Assembly (NCBI RefSeq): GCF_003201775.1
Contig: NZ_QJJZ01000012.1
Location: 149,493-200,162 of the forward strand
Direction: 5' to 3'
Length of the DNA stretch: 50,670 bases
Source: Arenibacter sp. ARW7G5Y1
GTDB lineage: Bacteria > Bacteroidota > Bacteroidia > Flavobacteriales > Flavobacteriaceae
Shown here: piece by piece, positions 36,507 to 44,328 of the stretch
How the letters are laid out: every line of letters starts with the position of its first letter
Numbering within the stretch: the first letter of the stretch is position 1
Notes under the pieces: model-generated
Told to the model about the DNA's origin: nothing
The model's input: only the letters and a program-made list of their open reading frames with translations
The model's database searches: none
Program-made: the position numbers and the translations under genes

Positions 36507-37001
36507 TTAATTTGGGGAATTTAGTCCAAGTTTATTTCCTTCTGTATCCGTGAACAAAGCAAAAAATCCATTTCCATCTGCGTGAGAGGTTTTTGGAATT
36601 ATGATTTTTCCACCATTTTCATTAACCTTGTCAAGAATATGTTGAAGATTATCACCGCCATTTAGATAAATGGTTACCCCATCTGCTGAAGGTCTGTACC
36701 CTTCGCTGTTCACTATAACTCCTGTAACCATTTGTCCATCATACGGGAATATTCCCATTTCCATTCCTGGCATTTCCATTTTTTCAATTTTAATGTCTAA
36801 AATTGTTTGATAAAAATTGATTGCTCGTGAAATATCCGTTGCAGGAATTTCAAAAAGTGAAATAAAACTTTTCATATTCTTGTCTTTATCGATTGTTGTA
36901 TCTTTATTTGGGATTGTTTCGGTAGCAGAAGTCCCTTTATTTTTACAGGATACACCGCCAAAAGTCAAAGAAATAATGGAGATAAGTATAAGGTCTTTCA
37001 T
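36507..37001 (-). CDS. VOC-family (glyoxalase-like) lipoprotein
   Basis: A lipobox leader (MKDLILISIISLTFGGVSC) and a polar linker precede a VOC/glyoxalase domain from about residue 43 (MKSFISLFEIPATDISRAIN) to GFFALFTDTEGNKLGL at the end. VOC proteins bind metals and small molecules; the exact role is unknown. Relatives are usually cytoplasmic and begin at a Met like residue 43, so the added export leader is unusual. It is a one-gene unit with a hairpin downstream. Confidence 0.82.
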   Translation of the reverse strand: MKDLILISIISLTFGGVSCKNKGTSATETIPNKDTTIDKDKNMKSFISLFEIPATDISRAINFYQTILDIKIEKMEMPGMEMGIFPYDGQMVTGVIVNSEGYRPSADGVTIYLNGGDNLQHILDKVNENGGKIIIPKTSHADGNGFFALFTDTEGNKLGLNSPN

Positions 37002-37076
37002 TTTCCGTTTGTTGTTGACGGAACAAAAATAGCAGTAGAAAACCCTTTGAAATTGTAAAAATGCGACACCCTCATA

Positions 37077-37892
37077 CTATTTATAAAAAAGGGCGGAAAG
37101 AGCTAAATTTTCGTGCTTGATAAACTCTTTGGGGTTTATTCCAGTAAATTCCTTAAAGTCCTTTATGAAGTGTGCTTGGTCAAAGTATTCACTTTTATGG
37201 GCAATATCGGTAAGGTTTTCTGATTTTTGGTCAAGCAACATTTTTAAAGCGGTTTGTAATCGAATTACCTTTCCCAATTGTTTAGGGCTTACCCCAATTT
37301 GCCTTTTGAAGTTTCTTTCGAGTTGTCTTCGCTTAGACAAATCGTCTTTAAGGATTGAATTTATTGAAGCACTTCCGTTTGTGAATAGAAGGGAATCAAC
37401 GGTGTTTTTTACAATTTTATTAATCGTTTTTTCGTCATTAAGCTTATCCAAAAGAAATTTTTCAATAATACTTATTCGTTCTTCCGTATTTTCCGCATTG
37501 ATTATTTTTTGCTCCAAATCATCTGCGGTGTCTAGTCCAAAAAGTTGGCTTATGGGTGTTTCCTTATTCGCCAAATTGCTAATTGGTACAGAAACAAAAT
37601 TTGCAAATCCATATGGATAAAATCGGACAGCGAATGTTTTAACAAACCCTGTTGGCTTAATGTAAAAAGGTTCAATGGTTTGTCCGAGTACCATAGCACG
37701 AGGCTGAAGTATAAATTCATTTTCGGATGTGTATCTTTTTATGTCATCACCAAGAATAAACGCCATTTCAATACAACCATCAGGAACAATCCGTTGTTTT
37801 TGCGTATCAGATTGTTTAGGCACTTCCAAAGTCCAATAGCAACTAACAAGTGATTTTAAGTCAATCTGTGGTTCGTATGTTTGGTAGTCCAT
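37077..37892 (-). CDS. AraC-family transcriptional regulator (DUF6597-type N-terminus)
   Basis: 271 residues. The N-terminal half (LKSLVSCYWTLEVP, QRIVPDGCIEMAFILGDD, FAVRFYPYGFANFVSVP) matches the sensor domain common in small AraC regulators. The C-terminal half has the double helix-turn-helix (LERNFKRQIGVSPKQLGKVI, LTDIAHKSEYFDQAHFIKDF, KEFTGINPKEF). Its start is 184 bases upstream of the next leader-like DNA. No target can be named; it may control itself or the VOC gene downstream. Confidence 0.87.
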   Translation of the reverse strand: MDYQTYEPQIDLKSLVSCYWTLEVPKQSDTQKQRIVPDGCIEMAFILGDDIKRYTSENEFILQPRAMVLGQTIEPFYIKPTGFVKTFAVRFYPYGFANFVSVPISNLANKETPISQLFGLDTADDLEQKIINAENTEERISIIEKFLLDKLNDEKTINKIVKNTVDSLLFTNGSASINSILKDDLSKRRQLERNFKRQIGVSPKQLGKVIRLQTALKMLLDQKSENLTDIAHKSEYFDQAHFIKDFKEFTGINPKEFIKHENLALSALFYK

Positions 37893-38049
37893 TATATTTT
37901 TCTAAGTCGCTTTTTTCGAGTGTTCGTTAAGATTTATAGTTTACTAAATTATGGTTCATAATTCTTAAGAAAACTAATTAGCTTTAAATTCTATTTTATT
38001 TGGACTCGAACTTTTTCATCTTATATGTCTGAAATATTTATCAGGATGA

Positions 38050-38088
38050 ACTAGTGCTTTTCACCGGGTACGGTGTTATTGTAGCCAC
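38050..38088. repeat. Left end of cassette unit 7, overlapping coding sequence
   Basis: ACTAGTGCTTTTCA (38050-38063) is identical to 39226-39239. The unit end GTTATTGTAGCCAC (38075-38088) matches, inverted, TGGCTACGACAAAT at the far side (38875-38888). The last 13 or so codons of the aminopeptidase gene lie inside this element. Confidence 0.55.
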
Positions 38089-38857
38089 TTATACAATTCC
38101 AGATTTCATTACATTCTGTTAAAACTACTGGAGTTCTATCAGTGATTAATATTGTATGTTCGTGTTGGGCTACATATCCGCCCCTGTTTCCTACTAAGGT
38201 CCAACCATCGTTCAACTCTATAGCAACTGTAGAGTTTGTAGAAACGAAAGTTTCTATTGCTACTGTGGTGTTTTTCTTAAATCGTTCTCTATTAGTTCTG
38301 ACCCTATAGTTTAAAATGTTTTCTGGTTCTTCGTGTAAATTTCTACCAACTCCGTGACCAGCCAAATTTTTAATTACTTTAAAACCTGATTTTTTAGCTT
38401 CTGTTTCTATTAAATATCCAATTTCAGAAATTTTCACTCCTCCTTTGATATTGCCTATTGCTTTTCGTAAAATATTTTTAGAAGCATTTACAAGAGGTTG
38501 GTGATTATGAATGTCTTTTCCAATTACAAAGGAACCGCCATTATCCGACCAAAAACCACTTAATTCAGCAGACACGTCAATATTGATCAAATCTCCTTCT
38601 TTCAATATTCTTTTCTCGGATGGTATTCCGTGAGCCGCTTCTTCGTTTACACTTATACAGGAATAGCCGGGGAACCCATAGGTTTCGTATGGTGCGGATT
38701 TTGCTCCATAGCTCTTTAAAATTTCGCCTCCATATTCGTCCAATTCTTTAGTCGACATTCCCACTTTAGCATATTCCCTCATCAATTTTAGTGTAGTCCC
38801 GACAACTTCACTAACTCTTTTCATTCCTATTAATTCAGATTCCTTGGTTATTGACAT
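38051..38857 (-). CDS. map: Type I methionine aminopeptidase, accessory copy
   Basis: The pita-bread fold with all five metal ligands in place: Asp of INIDVSAEL, Asp of FWSDNGG, His of AGHGVGRNLHE, Glu of AIETFVS and Glu of AQHEHTI. It removes the initiator Met from new proteins. At 268 residues it is a normal type I enzyme. Its island location suggests an additional copy beside a housekeeping map elsewhere (inference). The C-terminal tail NNTVPGEKH is encoded by the repeated unit end. Confidence 0.92.
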   Translation of the reverse strand: MSITKESELIGMKRVSEVVGTTLKLMREYAKVGMSTKELDEYGGEILKSYGAKSAPYETYGFPGYSCISVNEEAAHGIPSEKRILKEGDLINIDVSAELSGFWSDNGGSFVIGKDIHNHQPLVNASKNILRKAIGNIKGGVKISEIGYLIETEAKKSGFKVIKNLAGHGVGRNLHEEPENILNYRVRTNRERFKKNTTVAIETFVSTNSTVAIELNDGWTLVGNRGGYVAQHEHTILITDRTPVVLTECNEIWNCISGYNNTVPGEKH

Positions 38858-38874
38858 TTTGTATTCGTTTTAAT

Positions 38875-39095
38875 TGGCTACGACAAATGGATATAGTCAT
38901 TGACTATATTACTTTTATAGATCTAATTTAACAAATCTTTTTTGTTGGCCTAGTTATTAATTAGATGGTTTATAGCTCTGCTGACCCCTACCCTTTTTTT
39001 GTCAATTCTGACCTTCATTGGCTTGTTTAAAATATACATATAAAGAAAATCAATTCCTGGAATTTGAAGATGCGGGTAACCGTAAATGTGGTACT
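38875..39095 (-). promoter_or_regulatory. Shared leader A, copy 3, with palindrome
   Basis: The palindrome ATATAGTCATTGACTATAT (38891-38909) is identical to that of copy 1 and lies 33 bases before the ATG. The core CTAATTTAACAAATC (38923-38937), TTGTTGGCCTAG, ACCCCTACCC, and farther out TTCCTGGAATT and GCGGGTAACCGTAAATGT are shared with copies 1 and 2. The remaining 39096-39225 has no gene. Confidence 0.6.
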
Positions 39096-39247
39096 ACGAG
39101 TGATATCTTCGGTATTTGAGTATGTATGGCCAGGCTAAATGCTAAAAAGTGGCACTCAAAATTATACACCCCAAAATCAACCTTATAGATTGATAAAAAA
39201 TAAAATATTTACTTTAAGGAACTGGACTAGTGCTTTTCATAGGAGCC

Positions 39248-39264
39248 ATTGTTGTGGCTAGTAC
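39248..39264. repeat. Left inverted end of cassette unit 8
   Basis: ATTGTTGTGGCTAGTAC. Its inverted partner at 39833-39849 differs at one of 17 positions. The pair encloses the reductase gene exactly. Confidence 0.75.
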
Positions 39265-39267
39265 TAT

Positions 39268-39801
39268 TTATTTTTTCCGGTCGTAAGTTAATATTTGAAG
39301 TCCGTCAGAAAATGATTCTTTGTCAGTTAATTCCCAACTTTCATGTGCTGTTGAAGAACCGAATAATTTTGTGCCACTTCCAAGTACAACAGGATTTAAT
39401 TTGAGTTTCAATTGGTCAATCAGTCCGTTTTCCAATAACCAACCTGCAAACTGTCCGCCACCACATAGATAAATATCAGTCTTGGTGTTTTTTCGAATTT
39501 CATTCACTTTATCCACACTCAGCTTTTCGATATTAACGGATTCTGATAGGCTATCAATTTTCAACGAATTCGAGAAGATGTGGTGCTCCATATTTGGGTA
39601 AGCAGGCTGCCCTGGTTCAAGCCCATATTGAAATCCGAATTCATATGTTTTTCTTCCCATAATAACAGTACCGAAACTCGCAAGGTCTGATTGGTATTTT
39701 TCAACTCCTTCTCCTTGCAAAATAAATTTACTGATATCGTCATTTTTCCCTGCGATGTATCCATCTAAAGAACTCGCTACATAATAGATTATTTTTTGCA
39801 T
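39268..39801 (-). CDS. Dihydrofolate reductase/RibD-like reductase
   Basis: 177 residues of the RibD C-terminal/DHFR-like fold: VASSLDGYIAGKNDDISKF at the start, FGTVIMGRKTYEFGF, and TDIYLCGGGQFAGWLLENG with KLNPVVLGSGTKLFG near the end. These proteins are NADPH-dependent reductases of mostly unknown substrate. Such genes are frequent on mobile DNA in Bacteroidota. It is enclosed by inverted ends of 17 bp. Confidence 0.88.
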   Translation of the reverse strand: MQKIIYYVASSLDGYIAGKNDDISKFILQGEGVEKYQSDLASFGTVIMGRKTYEFGFQYGLEPGQPAYPNMEHHIFSNSLKIDSLSESVNIEKLSVDKVNEIRKNTKTDIYLCGGGQFAGWLLENGLIDQLKLKLNPVVLGSGTKLFGSSTAHESWELTDKESFSDGLQILTYDRKK

Positions 39802-39832
39802 ATTTTTTCTATTTTTCTTTCCTGTCTGTCAT

Positions 39833-39849
39833 GTATTAGCCACAACAAT
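39833..39849. repeat. Right inverted end of cassette unit 8
   Basis: GTATTAGCCACAACAAT, the near-perfect inverted partner of 39248-39264, 32 bases upstream of the reductase ATG. Confidence 0.75.
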
Positions 39850-39850
39850 A

Positions 39851-39940
39851 GAATATTGTAACTAGTACTTTTATTGCTATTATAGGTGTAATGTAGTAAA
39901 TCTTTTTTGTTTGCCCGTAATGCTCAACCGTTTACATAGA
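39851..39940 (-). promoter_or_regulatory. Diverged leader upstream of the reductase gene
   Basis: TATAGGTGTAATGTAGTAAA (39881-39900) followed by TCTTTTTTGTTTGCCC resembles the leader A core. The palindrome is replaced by a weaker GAATATTGTAACTAGTAC block. Confidence 0.45.
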
Positions 39941-40847
39941 TACACTATATTGATATTACAAAAAGGCCTTAAAAGAGGCCATTTGAGCCTAAAATATAAT
40001 AAAGTTTTGTTAAAAATGAAAAGGGATCATGACCAATTGTTGTGTTTATCAAAAAGTTAGGAATAATTTGATTAGTCGTGTTTTTTGATCAATAGTTTTA
40101 ATTAATAGGAGCAATTTATTAAAACTAATCATTAAATTATTCTTTCATTTTACTCAAGTGGTTTTTATTGTTTTTTAATGGTTTTCGTGAATCTTCGATT
40201 TCTTTGCTTGTCCAATGAAACCGACGCAGGAGGTTCATGAATACCTTATTATAAAATAAAAAGGCAATGAATAAAACGAAACCGCAGGTTCAAGAATACA
40301 TAATTAGGAAAATAACCAGCCATGAGCTAAACAAACCTGCCTTCCGGCAGGCAGGAGAAAAGACCCTTCTTAGCTAGGTGGTCCCTAAAATCTCTGGATT
40401 TTAAGTACCGATGCCATGGCCTAAATTATTTCCAAGGCTTCAATAATTCTTAACGGCCAAGCCATCTCCACGACGGAAGAAGAGTTACCAAACCATAGAC
40501 CTTGAGGGCAATGTCCAAAGGTTTATAATAACGGAAAATGACTTATCCTCACTTGAAGGTTGACGGAACGTAAGAAACGGCCTATTTTCAATTTCGTATT
40601 AAATCAAGTAGTTTCCACATTGGGTTCAGGTAGGCGTCCATAGAGCATTTCACCCAAGTGAAAGCGGCCTGGACGCCGGGGCCGTGGAAAGTGCGTAGAT
40701 TTAAAGAAATTTAAAATCAGCCTAGCGTTTTTTGGTTCGTTTTTTGGGCGATGCAAAAAATGAACAGGACACAAACTTGAAATAGTAAATTATATTTTTT
40801 TGTAATTCACACACAACTTTTGGGATTGATCCATGAAAAGTGGGCCT
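39941..40847. other. Gene-free region with repeats and hairpins
   Basis: No coding frame is recognisable. Contents: a hairpin GGCCT-TAAAAG-AGGCC (39965-39980) with a T run on the minus strand; two related strings, GAAACCGACGCAGGAGGTTC (40219-40238) and GAAACCGCAGGTTC (about 40280); a palindrome CCTGCC-TTCC-GGCAGG (40336-40351); and the 31-bp repeat at 40746. It looks like accumulated remnants of insertions. Confidence 0.4.
40746..40776 (+). repeat. Dispersed 31-bp repeat, copy 2
   Basis: Matches the reverse complement of 7187-7217 at 28 of 31 positions. It sits 200 bases before the right recombinase remnant. Confidence 0.6.
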
Positions 40848-41157
40848 AAAGTGAGATTTTTACCAAATAAAAAAGGCTCCAAATCTCTCGGAAGCCTTTT
40901 TTTTTTATTAATGATGGCACTAGGATTACCTGCGGTGATCCTACCTTATGATTATAGCCAACGATGCCGGTATTGAAGAACACTTCACCACCTATACCAT
41001 ACGCCATTCCTGGGCTACCATCACCAAGTTCATGGGAATACCCACGGAGGTGATCAGTGATGGGTTGGGCCACAACTCCTTAAAAACAACTCAGATCCAT
41101 TTAAAGGGTTTTACCAACCATGTTCTGGATGAAGCGAATGAGATGGTGGTATCATAG
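40848..41157 (+). pseudogene. Tyrosine recombinase remnant (right copy)
   Basis: The frame 40948-41157 encodes MIIANDAGIEEHFTTYTIRH, then SWATITKFMGIPTEVISDGL, GHNSLKTTQIHLKGFTNHVL and a short tail to the stop. This is the C-terminal third of a Xer/phage-type integrase with Arg-His of TIRHSWAT and His of GLGH. The Tyr expected in TQIYLKGF reads His, so it could not cut DNA even if complete. A hairpin with ten T residues at 40869-40908 precedes it. From 40848 to 41065 it repeats 27340-27560. Confidence 0.75.
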
Positions 41158-41244
41158 CGGATTTCACAAAAAAAAAGTAGAGTAGTAAACCTAATAGAAT
41201 GGCTGTATTATAAACAATTCTCAGAATCTTCATCCTTCATCAAC

Positions 41245-41347
41245 ATAAAAAAAGCTCCTTTTTAAGGGAGCCCTTCCTCTTAAAACTAACTAAACAACTA
41301 AACTTGTAATAAATCCTAAAAGAAATCCACAAACTTCTTTCAAAAAA
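41245..41347 (-). ncRNA. Candidate small RNA of about 100 nt
   Basis: On the minus strand TTG (41386-41384), 22 nt and TATATTTG (41361-41354) form a good Bacteroidota promoter. About 100 bases downstream GCTCC-CTTAAAAA-GGAGC followed by seven T residues is an intrinsic terminator (about 41248-41272). There is no credible reading frame between them. It lies between two recombinase remnants, downstream of nhaC. Alternatively, the hairpin only terminates nhaC. No Rfam family can be named from memory. Confidence 0.4.
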
Positions 41348-41353
41348 CACTCT

Positions 41354-41386
41354 CAAATATATTTTATACAATAGAGTACAGTTCAA
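41354..41386 (-). promoter_or_regulatory. Promoter of the candidate small RNA
   Basis: TTG-N22-TATATTTG, an exact fit to the -33/-7 pattern of Bacteroidota, pointing away from nhaC toward the terminator at 41248-41272. Confidence 0.45.
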
Positions 41387-41395
41387 TTCTATTTT

Positions 41396-41462
41396 AAAAA
41401 ATTTACCAACCATGTTCTGGACGAGGCCAATAAACGTGTTGTTACCAAGGGAATTCTTAATG
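41396..41462 (+). pseudogene. Third tyrosine recombinase tail fragment
   Basis: TTTACCAACCATGTTCTGGA followed by CGAGGCCAATAAACGTGTTG corresponds to the last codons of the recombinase (FTNHVLDEANKRV), also found at 41106-41150 of the right copy. Only about 20 codons remain, directly after the end of nhaC on the opposite strand. Confidence 0.6.
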
Positions 41463-41479
41463 AAATATATCCCAAATTC

Positions 41480-42943
41480 TTATCGGTCACCAATATTTGG
41501 CCCCTCTTCTAAAATTGTATTGGTACTCTGACTCCCTATCCCGAAAATTGCAAAAAGGGGGGCAACAATAATGTTGCAGATGGAGAATATTTGCCAATAG
41601 TAATAATCCTCATAAGCAACACCCAATGTGGCCGACATAAACAATACTGTTGTTGACCATGGAACCAGTGGCTCCAGTACAGTTCCATAATCCTCTATTG
41701 AACGAGACAAGACATAACGGGATATGTTGAATTTATCATACAAATTTTTAAAGGCATCTCCAATAATAAAACTAACTGCACTTTGATTGCATGTAATCGC
41801 ATTGGTAAAACCCGTTGAAGCCAAACTTGCCAATATAATTCCTCTTCTGGTAATTATAAACGAGAACAAACGATTTACAATTTGGGATACTGCATTGGTA
41901 ACATCCATTGTGCCTATAAAAGCAAGCGCCATTATTACGAAAACAATTACCTCAACAAGTTCAAAGAGACCTCCCCTATTCAATAACATAATTAGCTGTA
42001 CAGGAGTATTTATTATCCAACTTGCCATATCTGTATTAAAGCCATCTTTTAAAGTCATGATGACATTTGTCATTCCAAAATCTTGAAATAACAAAGCCAA
42101 TAAACAAGCAACAATAGCTGACATTACTAGAGTAGGAAGTGTTGCCTTTCTCTTTAAAGACCCGTATAACACTATAAGAGGTGGCAACAATAAAAAAACA
42201 TTAAAATTAAACATTAAAGAAAGGTTGTGTAATATTTCAGTAGTCTCCGGGGAGGTTATCTCTGTCAATGTGGGAGGATAAATAAACCCTAATCCAAAAA
42301 ACACAATTAATGCAATAACTGCCGATGGTAGAGTTGTATATGTCATTGATTTAATATGCCCATACAAATCCACCTCTGAAGCCATGGCGGCAAGGTTGGT
42401 CGTATCCGATAATGGGGACATTTTATCGCCAAAAATGGCGCCACCCACTATAGCACCTGCCGTAATTCCCAAATCTGCCCCTATAATTATTGCAACTCCA
42501 ATTATTACGGTTCCAATTGTGCCAACTGATCCCCAAGATGTACCGGTTACAGTGGAAAAAATGATAGGGATAACAAAAGCCAACAAATAAATATAATGTG
42601 GGTTTATTAATTTAATACCATAATACAACATCATAGGAATTGTTCCACTAATGATCCAGGATCCAATGATGATTCCAATAGCAAATAATATAAGAATTGC
42701 AGGAAACCCCTTTAAAATTTTATCAATTATCGCCTTCTGAATCGCTTTCCATTTATAACCAATAAATATTAAATGGGCCGTGGAAAAAATAGCTGACAAC
42801 GAAAAAATAATCTCCAAAGGAAAGGCAGATTTTTCATAAAATATTGGCCTTATAATCAATCCATAGAAAATAAAAGTAATTAGAAATATTATAGGCAATA
42901 TCAAATGAAACAAGCTAATATTTCTATGTGGTTTATTGGTCAT
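41480..42943 (-). CDS. nhaC: Na+/H+ antiporter, NhaC family
   Basis: 487 residues with about 12 membrane segments. NhaC features are the paired motifs TVTGTSWGSVGTIGTVIIGV and AIVGGAIFGDKMSPLSDTTN, and a mirrored half with ITCNQSAVSFIIGDAFKNLY and EDYGTVLEPLVPWSTTVLFM. It exchanges Na+ for protons, or malate and lactate in some members. Here it may restore the sodium gradient for sodium-driven uptake. It stands 268 bases downstream of the GTPase gene. Confidence 0.93.
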   Translation of the reverse strand: MTNKPHRNISLFHLILPIIFLITFIFYGLIIRPIFYEKSAFPLEIIFSLSAIFSTAHLIFIGYKWKAIQKAIIDKILKGFPAILILFAIGIIIGSWIISGTIPMMLYYGIKLINPHYIYLLAFVIPIIFSTVTGTSWGSVGTIGTVIIGVAIIIGADLGITAGAIVGGAIFGDKMSPLSDTTNLAAMASEVDLYGHIKSMTYTTLPSAVIALIVFFGLGFIYPPTLTEITSPETTEILHNLSLMFNFNVFLLLPPLIVLYGSLKRKATLPTLVMSAIVACLLALLFQDFGMTNVIMTLKDGFNTDMASWIINTPVQLIMLLNRGGLFELVEVIVFVIMALAFIGTMDVTNAVSQIVNRLFSFIITRRGIILASLASTGFTNAITCNQSAVSFIIGDAFKNLYDKFNISRYVLSRSIEDYGTVLEPLVPWSTTVLFMSATLGVAYEDYYYWQIFSICNIIVAPLFAIFGIGSQSTNTILEEGPNIGDR

Positions 42944-43211
42944 TTACTATTAGGTTATAATATTATTGTAATTAAAATTCTATTCGGTGAAACGAAAAGT
43001 CAACCACTAGAAATATAATGTCACTTTAACGAAGCGTTTTGTTTATTCCCGATCAACCCTATGAATCCATATATACAGCTCCACCATACACATATTTCCA
43101 ATTATCGATTTAGATTATGAACCTTCATTAGCACCAATTCCCGAATGGTCCCTTTATATAATCTCAAAAAGGAAGTAATATATTTATTACTTTCTGCGGA
43201 ACCCTCCGCTC

Positions 43212-44309
43212 TTAACATGTAATGCCAAATCTATGGATAGGCTCAGGTCTCATAGGTGTAAAATGTTTTTTGGCAATCATTTCAAATTTAAATCCATGTT
43301 CCATATAAGATTGAAGAACATCGTTCACTATTTCATCTATAGTCCAATGTGAGGTTTCTGCCCTAATATTTATAACCATGCGAACGGATCGACTTGCAAA
43401 CTCGGTTCCCCTTATGTCCACACCCTCAATTTCATTTATGATGTTTCCCGCGCTAAAGTTGACCCCACTTTTTAAAAAAGTCTTTACATGGGCTATTATT
43501 ATTTTTTTAGATTCGAATTCCTTTTGAATTAATGCCAATATTTCCCTATTAAAACCTTGCCAATCCATAATTGTAAGATTTTCCAGCCCAATCATAAATG
43601 AAGCATTATACCAACCCATTCTAGACTCACATAAGGCGTAAACATCATAATCTACATTTGCTAATCGCTTGCCCGATTTTATATCCGAAAGAATTACAAC
43701 AATCCAGTCCTCAACACCTATACTTTTTTGGCTCGAAATCCAACAAATTGGATAATCGGAAAATTTGGTGTTTATTAAGTCCTTCAATTCATCAATTTGA
43801 TCATTCTCAAGTAAGTCTAGTTTATTGACAACTATATAATCGGCTTCCTCCCATTGCTTTATATAAATATACCCAGAGCCTTCTTTGTGACTATCCAAAT
43901 TCTTAAGTGTTGCAAATAATTTTAGTGGATCTACCAATACGGATAAGGGAGCTACTTCAAAAGCGTTCGGAAACAACTTCTTTAATGGCTGTATCAAAGT
44001 TGAGCATAAATCGGTACAGCTTCCTACGGGTTCTGCCAATATCAGTTCACAATGCAATACCTTTACCATATAATCTATGGCATCTACCAATCCATTAAAA
44101 TCACAACAAAAGCATTTTCCCGATATTTCACTAACGATTAGGCCATTGTGTTGTAAAATATTCGTATCGACCAAACCCACTGCCTGATCATTGGTAATAA
44201 CACCTATTTTTATACTTCGCGATTTTAATATTTTTGAGGCACAATTAAGTAATGTGGTTTTACCAGCACCCAAGAACCCCCCAACAAATATTATTTTTGA
44301 TTTTTTCAT
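43212..44309 (-). CDS. COG0523/CobW-type GTPase
   Basis: A G3E-family P-loop GTPase: Walker A GGFLGAGKTT (10-19), the metal-binding GKCFCC (Cys66, Cys68, Cys69), and the guanine-specificity motif NKLD (162-165). Such proteins insert or deliver metals (Zn, Co, Ni). The C-terminal half (DWQGFNREILALIQKEFE, AETSHWTIDEIVNDVLQSYM) does not look like the standard CobW C-terminal domain, so the target is open. It follows the GH116 gene by 19 bases and is probably co-transcribed with it, an odd partnership. Confidence 0.85.
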   Translation of the reverse strand: MKKSKIIFVGGFLGAGKTTLLNCASKILKSRSIKIGVITNDQAVGLVDTNILQHNGLIVSEISGKCFCCDFNGLVDAIDYMVKVLHCELILAEPVGSCTDLCSTLIQPLKKLFPNAFEVAPLSVLVDPLKLFATLKNLDSHKEGSGYIYIKQWEEADYIVVNKLDLLENDQIDELKDLINTKFSDYPICWISSQKSIGVEDWIVVILSDIKSGKRLANVDYDVYALCESRMGWYNASFMIGLENLTIMDWQGFNREILALIQKEFESKKIIIAHVKTFLKSGVNFSAGNIINEIEGVDIRGTEFASRSVRMVINIRAETSHWTIDEIVNDVLQSYMEHGFKFEMIAKKHFTPMRPEPIHRFGITC

Positions 44310-44328
44310 ATACTGTAATTTTGGACAA

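Noticed and set aside
29149..38909. CRISPR array, because similar repeats recur in the island
   Set aside because: The repeats are thousands of bases apart, about 200 bp long and separated by genes. There are no regular spacers and no cas genes.
40846..41073. 75-codon minus-strand frame over the right recombinase remnant
   Set aside because: It is the antisense of the recombinase fragment; the same shadow appears opposite the left copy at 27293-27496.
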